DNA of 64,000 nt from Arion vulgaris. Lineage: Eukaryota > Mollusca > Gastropoda > Stylommatophora > Arionidae. The stretch spans positions 57,245,817-57,309,816 of the forward strand of contig CM036764.1 in assembly GCA_020796225.1 (NCBI GenBank). Direction: 5' to 3'. This document shows, piece by piece, positions 43,793 to 56,082 of this stretch; the stretch's first letter is position 1; every line of letters begins with the position of its first letter. The notes below the pieces were generated by a model. That model was not told the DNA's origin, searched no databases, and saw only the letters and a list, made by a program, of their open reading frames with translations. The position numbers and the translations under genes were made by a program.

Positions 43793-44372
43793 TTCTTCTC
43801 TGAGTATGTCGTCTTTGATCATGTCTCATCTGATAATTTTTTCTCTGAGTATGTCGTCTTTGATCATTTCTTCTCTGAGTATGTCGTCTTTGATCATTTC
43901 TTCTCTGAGTATGTCGTCTTTGATCATTTCTTCTCTGAGTGTGTCGCTTGATCATTTCTCTCTGAGTATGTCGTCTTTGATCATTTCTTCTCTGAGTATG
44001 TCATCTTTGATCATTTCTTCTCTGAGTATGTAGTCTTTGATCATTTCTTCTCTGAGTGTGTCGTCTTTGATCATTTCTTCTCTGAGTGTGTCGTCTCTGA
44101 GTGTGTCGTCTTTGATCATTTCTTCTCTGAGTATGTCGTCTTTGATCATTTCTTCTCTGAGTATGTTGTCTTTGATCATTTCTTCTCTGAGTGTGTCGTC
44201 TTTGATCATTTCTTCTCTGAGTGTGTCGTCTCTGAGTGTGTCGTCTTTGATCATTTCTTCTCTGAGTATGTCGTCTTTGATCATTTCTTCTCTGAGTATG
44301 TCGTCTTTGATCATTTCTTCTCTGAGTGTGTCGTCTTTGATCATTTCTTCTCTGAGTATGTCGTCTATTATC
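43788..44372 (-). repeat. 30-bp minisatellite from the LINE-X 3' region, about 19 copies
   Basis: The unit is 'tttgatcatttcttctctga' plus 'gtatgtcgtc' (or gtgtgtcgtc). LINE-X has one such string at 31,010-31,035 ('cttgatcatttcttcaaggt'). Because 30 is a multiple of three, both strands give long repetitive frames (MSSLIISSLS... and EEMIKDDILR...). These are a by-product of the repeat. Confidence 0.9.
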
Positions 44373-44539
44373 TTTCCCAAGATGGATGATGTAATTGGTT
44401 GTCCACTGTTGCTATTAAGTGTAGGGATAGGAGCTTTAATTTGCGTTCCAGGACCAGATGAGTCGCCCTTGTGTTTTATCCATGTTTATTTAGTATGGTC
44501 TTGATATTGTCCATCTTTTTCTTGGTCTTCCCTTGGCTT

Positions 44540-44665
44540 TAGTATCTGCCTCTTTTTATTGTATGCTGTTATTGGTGGTTGGTTGTATTCCATTCTCATT
44601 AAATATCCGAACCACTGCATTTGTTGTCGTTCATCAATGTCATATGTCCAACATATCTCCATCTA
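44540..44665 (-). mobile_element. LINE fragment, antisense
   Basis: 'ctgttattggtggttggttg', 'cattctcattaaatatccga' and 'accactgcatttgttgtcgt' resemble the C-terminal LINE segment at 60,570-60,660, where antisense codons give [QR]-R-[IL]-[KR]-W-F-G. It is short and worn. Confidence 0.45.
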
Positions 44666-44669
44666 TTAT

Positions 44670-45035
44670 ACATTGTTTAAAATAAATAAAATAAATCTCA
44701 CATTATATTCTCCCCTCATACATAACACTGCAATGAAAACAATTTCTATACCTGGTTTTTTTCAATAGGAACAAGTGGTTAGCTGACAAAGTTTGTAAAA
44801 TAGTATTATTTATAATCTAGACAATAATTAGCCACTATGAAGCAGAAACAAGCTGTGATGATTGGGTTGTTGTTAAGTTATAGATGAGAGAACTGTCTAG
44901 TATGTTCTGTATTCTTTAAGCTCTGAAAAATAAGACAAATAGAAAATGGTGATTAACTGAGTAGAAAAGTTAGTATTCATTAAGTTTGTAAAACAAAAGT
45001 GTTATATCATAGCTTTGATGCTATAAACGAACAAT
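44670..45035. other. Unassigned DNA
   Basis: Nothing recognised. Confidence 0.5.
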
Positions 45036-45072
45036 ATAACATACACATAATAATCCTTTGCTCAAATCACAC

Positions 45073-45614
45073 ATAGTTCATATGTACGGTTCCAACTTCA
45101 CTGCAACGGGTCACCCCATAATTGCTCTGTTCCTGTGCCAACGAAAAACACACGAAATGCTAACAACTGTCTCCTGTGTGAACTAATTCCAAATGAAACA
45201 GCCATTCCGCCAGTAAAAGCAACCCGCACCGCATAAATGCATATGGCCGTCGATAAAGTGTCAACACAAAACTGTTCATCACTTAAATTGCAATTCATGT
45301 CAAAGGGAACATCAATCACGACAAAATCCAGCTTTCTGCACACGCAATATCACTGCATATGACAGATTGAGTCTGTTCGTCATAACCACTGTCTGCCATT
45401 TTCTGAATACCCACAACAAACATACGGTTGACAAAGCAAAAAGCAATCCAAGTAACATTCATAGCTTACAGCATTGCTCAAGCACTAACTCAGTAGCTCG
45501 GCAAATGAAACCGGAAAATACCCGACCAAACATGGTGGAAATGCGCTAGCAAAGTCGTGTCTAGAATCAAACAGTCCTGATTCTGAATGCCCCCCCATTG
45601 CTGGCCAAATTTTT
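45073..45614 (-). other. 540-bp unique segment between array units, with an unrecognised small frame
   Basis: One array unit lies left (45,036-45,072) and the main 35-bp array lies right. Both edges carry 'ctcaaatcacaca' (45,060-45,072 and 45,615-45,627). Antisense 45,098-45,343 is open for 81 codons with no motif I know. Upstream of it, antisense 'aaaatggcagac' has a good start context but reaches a stop after 27 codons. It could be an inserted non-autonomous element or a first exon of a host gene. Confidence 0.35.
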
Positions 45615-46530
45615 CTCAAATCACACACTGTACACATAATAATCCTTTGTTCAAATCATACACTGTACACATAATAATCCTTTGTTTAAATCACACAACA
45701 TACACATAATAATCCTTTGTTTAAATCATACACCGTACACATAATAATCCTTTGTTTAAATCATACACACTACACATAATAATCCTTTGTTTAAATCATA
45801 CTCCGTACCATAATAACTTTGTTTAAATCACAACATACACATAATAACCTTTGTTAAATCTACTCCGTACACATAATAATCCTTTGTTTAAATCATACTC
45901 TGTACACATAATAATCCTTTGTTTAAATCATACTCTGTACACATAATAATCCTTTGTTTAAATCATACAACATACACATAATAATCCTTTGTTTAAATCA
46001 TACTCCATACACATAATAATCCTTTGTTTAAATCACACAACATACACATAATAATCCTTTGTTTAAATCATACTCCATACACATAATAATCCTTTGTTTA
46101 AATCATACAACGTACATATAATAATCCTTTGTTTAAATCATACACATACACATAATAATCCTTTGTTTAAATCATACACGTACACATAATAATCCTTTGT
46201 TTAAATCATACTCCTACACATAATAATCCTTTGTTTAAATCATACTCCGTACACATAATAATCCTTTGTTTAAATCATACACTGTACACATAATAATCCT
46301 TTGTTTAAATCATACTCCGTACACATAATAATCCTTTGTTTAAATCATACTCCGTACACATAATAATCCTTTGTTTAAATCATACTCTGTACACATAATA
46401 ATCCTTTGTTTAAATCATACACTGTACACATAATAATCCTTTGTTTAAATCATACACCGTACACATAATAATCCTTTGTTTAAATCATACTCCGTACACA
46501 TAATAATCCTTTGTTTAAATCATACAAACA
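45615..46530 (+). repeat. 35-bp AT-rich minisatellite, about 26 copies
   Basis: The unit is 'acacataataatcctttgtt' plus 'taaatcatactccgt', with a variable 5-base end (tccgt, actgt, accgt, aacat). Copies are otherwise highly uniform, with a few 1-7 base deletions at 45,805-45,860. Confidence 0.95.
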
Positions 46531-46589
46531 AAGTGTGGTTTATATCTGATTCAACAAATACACAAGAAAAATAACAGCAGTGCAAAATT

Positions 46590-46860
46590 GAACAGCTCAT
46601 AGACTATCTTCTTCTTCTTCAGCGATCTCTGATGATGCACTTAATTTACTGTGGACCACAAACTGGGCAATCAGCTTCATTTCTGTCAGGTTTCCCCAAA
46701 GTTTAGTTTTCAGGTTGAATGTGTGTGGCCACATGTTGCTTCTGCGCTCATACAGAAAGGATAGTCTTGCAGGACATGCTCCGTTGTCTGTTCCACCCGC
46801 TGACACTGGCAGAGCTGTTTGACTTATTCCTTGTCTATTATATGTGTCTGTTGAGTCTGC
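46590..46860 (-). pseudogene. C-terminal zinc-knuckle-like end of an I/RNase H LINE, antisense
   Basis: Antisense codons give 'RRSNMWPHTFNLKTKLWGNL' and 'TEMKLIAQFVVHSKL'. This is the ending R-x-x-[VIM]-W-P-...-K-L-[YW]-G-...-L-x-x-T-A-x-F that follows a C-x-C...H...C knuckle in RNase H-bearing LINE proteins. The Cys knuckle itself is damaged. The segment is truncated at both ends. Confidence 0.5.
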
Positions 46861-46936
46861 AGTGTCTGGTACGTAGGTGAAATATAATGACCTGGCTGAG
46901 GTCTTTGATGAATTGTGTCCACAATCATATATAGTG

Positions 46937-47012
46937 TTTGTCTTTCAGTCTACGGCAGATTATGCTGGTTGCATTTGTCTTTCAGTCTACGGCAGATTAT
47001 GCTGGTTGCATA
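46937..47012 (+). repeat. Two-copy 38-bp direct repeat
   Basis: 'gtctttcagtctacggcaga' followed by 'ttatgctggttgcat' occurs twice in tandem without a mismatch. Confidence 0.85.
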
Positions 47013-47029
47013 AGGAAGCCTCTAAAGTT

Positions 47030-47455
47030 GAAGGATTGACATCATTGCACGAGTTTCCCCATACACGGCTCTGACCCTGTCGGCAGAGATGGTATGCAAT
47101 CTTGCCAAAATCATTGCACATAGCAGGAACTATAGCTCCGACCCTGTCGGCAGAGATGGTATGCAATCTGCCAAAATCATTGCACATAGCAGGAACTATA
47201 GCCCGAATTCCCTGTCGGCAGAGATGGTATGCAATCTTGCCAAAATCATTGCACATAGCAGGAACTATAGCTCCGACCCTGTCGGCAGAGATGGTATGCA
47301 ATCTTGCCAAAATCATTGCACATAGCAGGAACTATGGCTCCGGCAAAATCCTAGCGATTTCATAGAAAAAGTGCACATGTGTCTCTGTCTCGATACGAAC
47401 CGGCAACCTTCAGTACGACAGGCAAATGACGTAACCACTTTGCCATTGCATAAGA
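47030..47455 (-). mobile_element. SINE-D copy with internal 67-bp array (four units)
   Basis: Antisense head 'gtggttacgtcatttgcctg' and B-box-like 'ccggttcgtatcgag' lie near 47,390-47,445. The body segment 'tgtcggcagagatggtatgc' ... 'gcacatagcaggaactatag' is present four times (47,078-47,340) at very high identity. In the 37.4-kb copy the equivalent body is present twice. Confidence 0.7.
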
Positions 47456-47459
47456 AAGG

Positions 47460-47880
47460 CAATCATATTATGGTGGTGTTTGAGAAGTGATACTGAAGTA
47501 CACTATTTTTGAATTGAATGGCTAATTGGGTCCAGTTGTTGAGATGAATATGGTAGAGATGCCTACAACTATGAGCTTTGCTTGACAACTTAAACATAAG
47601 ATCATAGTTGGTTAATGTCATCATTAAACATAGTCAACTAATCTCAAGACTTACACTTGATCCCTGATGGCACAACATAGCAACATTGAGAATATCATGC
47701 CCAGAAGCTGAAACATTGAAAGAAAAACAAGGAATAAATCAGCATATTTCAGAAGATATTATCAAACACAAATTGTAATGAATGTCATGATAAGTTCTAC
47801 AATGATTATTACAATCAAATTATAACTGTCTTGATCGTCTGTAATACCACTTTTAGGGTTATGTAGTATAGCGGATACAT
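47460..47880. other. Unassigned DNA
   Basis: Nothing recognised before the large satellite. Confidence 0.55.
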
Positions 47881-47884
47881 GAGA

Positions 47885-50800
47885 GAGGAACGAATGGTTG
47901 CATGGTTAGTGAAGTGTAAGATATGTCGGAGGAATTGAATGGTTGCATGGCTAGTGCAGTGTAAGATATGTTTGAGGAATTGAATGGTTGCATGGCTAGT
48001 GCAGTGTAAGATATGTCGGAGGAAAGTCGGAGAATTGAATGGCCGCATGGTTAGTGCAGTGTAAGATATGTCAGAGAAAAGTCGGAGGAATTGAATGGTT
48101 GCATGGCTAGTGCAGTGTAAGATATGTCGAGAATTGAATGGTTGTGTAATGGTTAGTGCAGTAAGATATGTCGGAGGAATTGAATGGCTGTACGTTTAGT
48201 GCAGTAAGATAAGGTCGGAGGAACGAATGGTTGCATGGTTAGTGCAGTGTAAGATATGTCGGAGGAATTGAATGGCTGTACTATTAGTGCAGTAAGATAT
48301 ATCGAGAAAGTCGAGGAATTGAATGTCAGTCATGGCTAGTGCAGTGTAAGATATGTCGGAGGAATTGAATGGTTGTGGCTATTAGTGCAGTGTAAGATAT
48401 ATCGGAGGAAAGTCGGAGGAATTGAATGGTTGCATGCATAGTGCAGTGTAAGATATGTCGGAGGAATTGAATGGTTGCATGGTTAGGAGGTAAGATATGT
48501 CGGAGGACTGAAATCACGTACGCCGGTTAGTGCAGTGTAAGATATGTCAGAGGAATTGAATGGTTGCATGGCTAGTGCAGTGTAAGATATGTTTGAGGAA
48601 CTAAATGGTTGGCATGGCTAGTGTGCAGTGTAAGATATGTCGGAGGAAAGTTTGAGGAATTGAATGGCTGCATGGCTAGTGCAGTGTAAGATATGTCGGA
48701 GGAATTGAATGGCTGCATGGTTAGTGCAGTAAAAGATATGTCGGAGGAATTGAATGGTTGTGGCATGTTTAGTGCAGTGCAAGATAATCGGAGAATTGAA
48801 TGGTTGCGTGGTTAGTGCAGTGTAAGATATCGAGGAATTGAATGGTTGTACGGGCTAGTGCAGTAAGATATGTCGATGGTGCCGGAGGAATTGAATGGTT
48901 GCATGAAGAAGTAGTGTAAGATGTCGGATGAAAGTCTATGAATCTGAATGGTTGTACGGCTATGCAGTGTAAGATATGTCGGAGGAAAGTCGGAGGAATT
49001 GAATGTTTGCATGGCTAGTGCATTGTAAGATATGTCGGAGGAATTGAATGGTTGCATGGCTAGTGCAGTATAAGATATGTCGGAGGAAAGTCGGAGGAAT
49101 TGAATGGCTGCATGTATTAGTGCAGTGTGAAGATATGTCGGAGGAATTGAATGGTTACGTACTAGTGCACTGTAAGATATGTCGGAGGAATTGAATGGTT
49201 GCATGGCTAGTGCAGTGTAAGATATGTCTGATGAAAGTCGGAGGAATTGAATGGTTGCATGGCTAGTGCAGTGTAAGATATGTCGGAGGAAAGTCGAGGA
49301 ATTGAATGGTTGTGCGGCTAGTGCAGCAAGATAAGTCAGGAGGAATTGAATGGTTGCATGGCTAGTGCAGTGTAAGATATGCTCTGAGTAATTGAATGGT
49401 TGCACGGCTAGTGCAGTGCAAGATATGTCGGAGGAAAGTCGGAGGAATTGAATGGTTGCATGGCTAGTGCAGTGTAAGAAGTGTCGATGAAAGTCGGAGG
49501 AATTGAATGGTTGCATGGCTAGTGCAGTAAGATATGTTTGAGGAAATGGAGGAATTGAATGTTTGTATGGCTAGTATTGTAAGATATGTCGAGGAATTGA
49601 ATGGTTGCATGGCTAGTGCAGTGTAAGATATGTCGGAGGAAAGTCGGAGGAATTGAATGGTTGCATGGCTAGTGCAGTGTAAGATATGTCGAGGAAAGTC
49701 GAGGAATTGAATGGCTGTATGGTTAGTGCAGTGTAAGATATGTCGGAGGAATTGAATGGTTACGATGGTGCAGTGTAAGATATATCGAGGAATAGAAATT
49801 TGCTGCATAGCCAGTGCAGTAAGACAAGTCTGAGGAATTGAATGAGTCAGATGCAACCATTCACCGATATGTTTACACTGCATTATTCATGCAACTATTT
49901 CATCTTTCGACATATCTTTAACAGCGCAACCATTCAATTCCTTCAATTTATCCACACCGCAGCAAGAACTGAATGGCCGTACGGCCAGCAGTGCAAGATA
50001 TGCGTCTGATGAAAGTCGGAGGAATTGAATGGTTGTACGGCTAGTGCAGTGTAAGATATGTTTGGAGGAAAGTCGGAGGAATCATTGAATGGTTGTACGG
50101 CTAGCAGTGTAAGATAAGTCAGAGGAATTGAATGGTTGCATGTTTAGTGCAGTGTAAGATATGTCGGAGGAATTGAATGGTTGCATGGCTAGTGGCGGTA
50201 AGATATGTCGGAGGAAAGTTTGAGGAATTGAATGGTTGCAATGGCTAGTGCAGTGTGTAAGATAAGCTCTGATGAAATGGAGGAATTGAATGGTTGCATG
50301 GTTAGTGTAAGATATGTCGGAGGAAAGTCGAGGAATTGAATGTTTGCATGGCTAGTGTATTGTAAGATATGTCGGAGGAATTGAATGGCTGCATGGCTAG
50401 TGCAGTGTAAGATATGTCGGAGGAAAGTCGGAGGAATTGAATGGTTGTACGGCTAGTGTGAAAAGATATGTCGATGAAACGGAGAAATTGAATGGCCGTA
50501 CGGCTAGCAGTAAGATATGTCGATGAATTGAATGCATGTACGGCTAGCAGTGTAAGATATATCGGATGAATAGAACGGTTGCATAGCTAGTGCAGTGTAA
50601 GATAAGCTCTGGAGGAATTTGAATGGCTGTACGGCTAGTGCAGTGTAAGATATGTCGAGGAATTGAATGGTTGCATGGGTAGTGCATTGTAAGATATGTC
50701 GGAGGAATTGAATGGTTGCATGGCTAGTGCAGTGTAAGATATGTCAGAGGAATTGAACGTATTGCATGGATAGTGCAGTGTAAGATATGTCGGAGGAATT

Positions 50801-53800
50801 GAATGGCTGTACGGCTAGTGCAGTGTAAGATATGTCGGAGGAATTGAATGGTTGCATGGCTAGTGCAGTGTAAGATATGTCGGAGGAATTGAATGGTTGT
50901 ATGGTTAGTGCAGTGTAAGATAAGTCGTGAGAATTGAATGGTTGCAATGGCTAGTGCAGTAAGATATGTTGAGGAAAAGTCGGAGGAATTGAATGGTTGC
51001 ATGGCTATGCAGGCAAGATATGTCGGAGGAATTGAATGGTTGTACGGCTAGTGCAGTGTAAGATAAGTGTCGGAGGAAAGTCGGAGGGAATTGAATGGCT
51101 GCATGGTTAGTGCAGTGTAAGATATGTCAGAGGAAAGTCGGAGGAATTGAATGGTTGCATGGCTAGTGCAGTGTAAGATATGTCGAGGAATTGAATGGTT
51201 GCATGGTTAGTGCAGGTAAGATATGTCGGAGGAATGAACGGTTGTACGTTTAGTGCAGTGTAAGATATGTCGGAGGGAATTGAATGCTGCATGGTTAGTG
51301 CAGTGTAAGATATGTCGGAGGAATTGAATGGCTGTACGGCTAGTGCAGTAAGATATATCGGAGGAAAGTCGGAGGAATTGAATGGCTGCATGGCTAGTGC
51401 AGTGTAAGATATGTCGGAGGAATTGAATGAAGGTGCATGGTTAGTGGAGGAAGATATGTCGGAGGAATTGAATGGCTGCATGGTTAGTGCAGTGTAAGAT
51501 ATGTCAGAAGAATTGAATGGTTGCATGGTTAGTGCAGTGTAAGATATGTCGGAGGAATTGAATGGTTGCATGGCTAGTGGTGTAAGATATGTCGGAGGAA
51601 AGTTTGAGGAATTGAATGGCTGCAATAATAGCAGTGTAAGATATGTCACAGAGGAATTGAATGTTGCATGGTTAGTGCAGTGTAAGATATGTCGGAGGAA
51701 TTGAATGGCTGTATGTTTAGTGCAGTGTAAGATATGTCGGAGGAATTGAATGGTTGCATGGTTAGTGCAGTGTAAGATATGTCGGAGGAATTGAATGGTT
51801 GCATGGTTAGTGCAGTGTAAGATATGTCGGAGGAAAGTCGGAGGAATTGAATGGTTGCATGGCTAGTGCAGTGTAAGATAATATGTTCGGATGAAAGTCG
51901 AGGAATTGAATGGTTGCATGGCTAGTGCAGTGGGGCATATGTCGAGTGGAAATGGAGGAATTGAATGTCGGCATGGCTAGTGCATTGTAAGATATGTCGG
52001 AGGAATTGAATGGTTGCATGGCTAGTGCAGTGTAAGATATGTCGAGGAAAGTCGGAGGAATTGAATGGCAGGTATGGTTAGTGCAGTAAGATATGGTCGA
52101 GGAATTGAATGTTGCATGGTTAGCACTGTAAGATATGTCGGATAATTGAATGGTTGCATGGCTAGTGCAGTGTAAGATATGTCGATGAAAGTCGGAGGAA
52201 TTGAATGGTTGCATGGCTAGTGCAGTGTAAGATATGTTTGAGGAAAGTCGGAGGAATTGAATGGTTGCATGGCTAGTGCAGTGTAAGATGTCAGAGGAAT
52301 TGAACGGTTGCACGGCTAGTGCAGTGTAAGATATGTCGGAGTAATTGAATTGGTTGTGCGGCTAGTGCAGTGTAAGATATGTCGGAGGAAAGTCGGAGGA
52401 ATTGGAATGGTTGTGCATGGCTAGCAGTGTGAAGATGTTTGATGAAAGTCTGATAACCATCGGTTGCATGGCTAGTGCAGTGTAAGATATGTCGTGATGG
52501 TCGGAGGAATTGAAATCGTTTGCATGATGGGTGCATTGTAAGATATGTCGGAGGAATTGAATTGCCGTGTAATGGCTAGTGCAGTGCAAGATAAGGTCGG
52601 AGGAAAGTCGGAGGAATTGAATGGTTGGTAATGAAGAAAAGCAGTGTAAGATATGTTTGAGGAAAGTCTGAGGAATTGAATGGTTGCATGGCTGGGTGCA
52701 GTGTAAGATATGTCGGAGGAATTGAATGCTGCATGGCTAGTGCAGTAAGATACATCGGAGGAATAGAATGGTTGCATAGCTAGTGCAGTGTAAGATAAGT
52801 CGGAGGAATTGAATGGTTGCATGGCTAGTGCAGTGTAAGATATGTCGAGGAATTGAATGGTTGCATGGGGTAGCATTGTAAGATATGTCGGAGGAATTGA
52901 ATGGTTGTACGAAGCAAAAAGATATGTCGAGGAATTGAATGGCTGCATGATATGCAGTGTAAGATATGTCGGAGGAATTGAATGGCTGCATGGCTAGTGC
53001 AGTGTGTTATATGTCGAGGAATTGAATGGTTGCATAAAAGTAAGTAAGATATGTTTGAGGAATTGAATGGTTGTATGGTTAGTGCAAAGGTAAGATAAGT
53101 CAGAGGAATTGAATGGTTGTATGGCTAGCAGTGCAAGATATGTCGAGGAAAGTCGAGAATTGAATGGCTGCATGTATTAGCGCAGTAAGATATGTCGGAG
53201 GAATTGAATGGCTGCATGGCTAGTGCAGTATAAGATATGCGTCGGAGGAAAGTTTGAGGGAATTGAATGGCTGCATGGTTAGTGCAGTGTAAGATATGTC
53301 AGAGGAAAGTCGGAGGAATTGAATGTCGTACGCTATGGCAAGATATGTTGGAGGAATTGAATGGTCATGGCTAGTGCGTGTAAGATACGTCAGAGGAAAG
53401 TCGGAGGAATTGAATGGTTGAAATATTGAAAAGTGTAAGATATGTCGTTGTTTGAGGAATCTGAATGGCTTACGGTTAGTGCAGTGTAAGATATGTTTGA
53501 GTAAGTCGGAGGAATTGAATGGTCGCATCGGGCAGGTGCAGTGTAATATATGTCGGAGGAATTGAATGGTCGCGCGACTAGTGCAGGTAAGATATGTCGA
53601 GGAATTGAATGGTTGCATGGCTATGCAGTGTAAAATATGGTCGATGAAATGGAGGAATTGTTGAATGGTTGCATGGCTAGTGCAGTGTAAGATATGTTTG
53701 AGGAAAGTCGGAGGAATTGAATGGTTGCATGGCTAGTGCAGTGTAAGATATGTCGGAGGAAAGCTTCTGAGGGGAATTGAATGGCTGTACGAATAGTGCA

Positions 53801-55168
53801 GTGTAAGATGTTTAGGAATTGAATGGTTGCATGGCTAGTGCAGTGTAAGATATGTCGGAGGAATTGAATGTCTGCATGTATTAGTACAGTAAGATATGTC
53901 GGAGGAAAGTCGGAGGAATTGAATGGTTGCATGAATAGTGCAGTGTAAGATAAGTCTTGAGGAATTGAATGGCTGTAATGGCCAGTGCAGTGTAAGATAT
54001 ATCGGAGGAAAGTCGGAGGAATTGAATGGTTGCATGGCTAGTGCAGTGTAAGATATGTCGGAGGAAAGTCGGAGGGAATTGAATGGTTGCATGGCTAGTG
54101 CAGTGTAAGATATATCGAGGAATAGAATGGGTTTTCGTATAGCTAGTGCAGTGTAAGATAAGTCGAGGAATTGAATGGTTGCATGGCTAGTGCAGTGTAA
54201 GATATGCCGGAGGAATTGAATGGTTGCATGGCTAGTGCATTGTAAGATATGTCGGAGGAATTGAATGGCTGCATGGCTAGTGCAGTGTAAGATATGTCAG
54301 AGGAATTGAATGGCTGCAATGGATAGTGCAGTGTAAGATACATGTCGAGTGAATTGAATGGTTGCAATGGCTAGTGCAGTGTAAGATAAGGCTCTGAGAA
54401 TTGAATGGCTGCATGCTAGTGCAGTGCAAGATATGTCGGAGGAATTGAATTTGGAATGTATGGTTAGTGCAGTGTAAGATAAGTCAGAGGAATTGAATGG
54501 TTGCATGGTTAGTGCAGCGTAAGATATGTAGGAGGAAAGTCGGAGGAATTGAATGGCTGCATGGTTAGTGCAGTGTAAGATATGTCAGAGGAATTAAATA
54601 GCTGCATGGATAGTGCAGTGTAAGATACGTCTGGAGGAAATTGAATGGTTGCATGGCCAGTGCAGTGAAGATATGTCGATGGAAAGTCGGAGGAATTGCC
54701 TTTGGCCGCATGGTTAGTGCAGTGTAATATATGTCGGAGGAATTGAAATCGGTTGCATGACTAGTGCAGTGTAAGATATGTCGAGGAATTGAATGGTTGC
54801 ATGGCTAGCAGTGTAAAATATGTCGATGAAAGTCGGAGGAATTGAATGGCTGTGCATGGCGTGCAGTGTAAGATATGTCGGAGGGAAAGTCGGAGGAATT
54901 GAATGGTTGCATGGTTAGTGCAGTGTAAGATATGTCGGAGGAAAGTCGGAGGAATTGAATGGTTGCATGAATAGTGCAGCAAGATAAGTTTGAGGAATCG
55001 AATGGCTGTACGGCTAGTGCAGTATGTCGGAGGAACTGAATGTCCGCATGGCTAGCAGTGTAAGATATGTCGGAGGAAAGTTTGAGGAAATCATGGCTAC
55101 GAATAGTGCAGTGTAAGATGTTTGATAGAATTGAATGTATTGCATGGCTAGTGCAGCAAGATATACGG
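47885..55168 (+). repeat. Satellite of 45-bp and 57-bp units, about 7.3 kb
   Basis: The 45-bp unit reads 'gaattgaatggttgcatggc' continued by 'tagtgcagtgtaagatatgt' and 'cggag'. About a third of the units carry an extra 12 bp ('gaaagtcggagg'), making 57 bp. I estimate 140-150 units. Point variants (gcatgg/gtacgg; atatgt/ataagt) and small deletions are mixed along the array without an obvious higher order. Both unit lengths are multiples of three, so the antisense strand shows long repetitive frames (A-T-I-Q-F-L-R-H-I-L-H-C-T-S-H); I do not regard them as genes. Confidence 0.97.
49851..49955 (-). repeat. Inverted patch of about two satellite units
   Basis: Here the sequence reads 'tgcaaccattcaccgatatg', then 'tacactgca', 'catgcaac', 'cgacatatctt' and 'gcgcaaccattcaattcctt', the reverse complement of the surrounding unit, imperfectly. 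Normal orientation resumes by about 49,965. Confidence 0.8.
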
Positions 55169-55169
55169 G

Positions 55170-55315
55170 GGGTTTTCTTTCTAAGTCATCATTTATTTCA
55201 TGAACGTGTACAACACATGGATACATGTTCTTGTCTAAGTCATCTTTTTATTTCATGAATGTGTACAACACATGGATACATGTTCTTGTCTAAATCATCA
55301 TTTATTTATCCACAG
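55170..55315 (+). repeat. Short tandem repeat, about 2.3 copies of 66 bp
   Basis: 'gtgtacaacacatggataca' followed by 'tgttcttgtctaagtcatc' and 'tttatttcatgaa' repeats directly after the satellite. Confidence 0.85.
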
Positions 55316-55319
55316 TAAG

Positions 55320-55866
55320 ATGTCAGAAGCCAGTTCTCTCAGTTAATAGAACGATAGAGGGAGGATCATTTTCTGTATATTGTGATTACACTCGTTCTGA
55401 TATCGCATCTTCTGATATTGACTACATGCATTTTATACAACTCAAGCAAATCTCAAACAGCATAAATGCAACATATTTTGCAAATTATGTTGCTCACACC
55501 CATCACGTAAAACAATAAATAAGGTAAACAGTTTTGATCAACTGTATTTTAAACATTACTTAAGAACATTACATTTAAATGAGCGTGTACATGAATGTTG
55601 CATTTATTTTATCAGTGCAAATTAAATATTTGTTTCTGAAACTTGTTCATGAATATTGCGAGAACAATGACATCAGCCACACAATCAATCTAGATCGCTG
55701 ATGAAATGAAACGATAACAATTGGATATGTTGATGCTAAGTGAGGCCAGATGGCATGGAACAGATAAAATTAGATTAGCGGACTAACTTTCATTACTCAG
55801 GAAGAAATATGAAGAAAATTATCAATCGTTTTCTATGCAATTTAGAACGACAATTAATTATTTCAG
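55320..55866. other. Unassigned AT-rich DNA
   Basis: No gene or repeat was recognised. Confidence 0.55.
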
Positions 55867-56082
55867 CATAGCAATGGTACATCATAAGATCGTGTTTCTA
55901 GTCGACACCAGTTATCGATAAAAATCTCAATTAACGACAAGCGCTGAAAACTACCGCAGATTCCACCCCACAAAAGAAACGCTTCACGCATCACCATTTA
56001 GGTCGACAGGAAGGTCAAGGTCACGTACGGAACCTGTTAAAAGCGTCAGTGTGTTGTCTGCAAAGGTTCCTGTTATGTGCTT

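Noticed and set aside
43731..44504. Repetitive frames on both strands at the 30-bp array (for example 142 and 155 codons)
   Set aside because: A 30-bp repeat stays open in several frames at once. It contains nothing but the repeat, which derives from LINE DNA.
48812..54367. Long antisense open frames with repeated peptides (up to 234 codons)
   Set aside because: They come from satellite units of 45 and 57 bp, both multiples of three without stops in that frame. Frames shift wherever a unit has an indel, there is no start context or conserved ending, and the sequence is explained by the repeat.
47885..55168. CRISPR-like array
   Set aside because: Units are contiguous tandem copies without unique spacers, and the DNA is eukaryotic.
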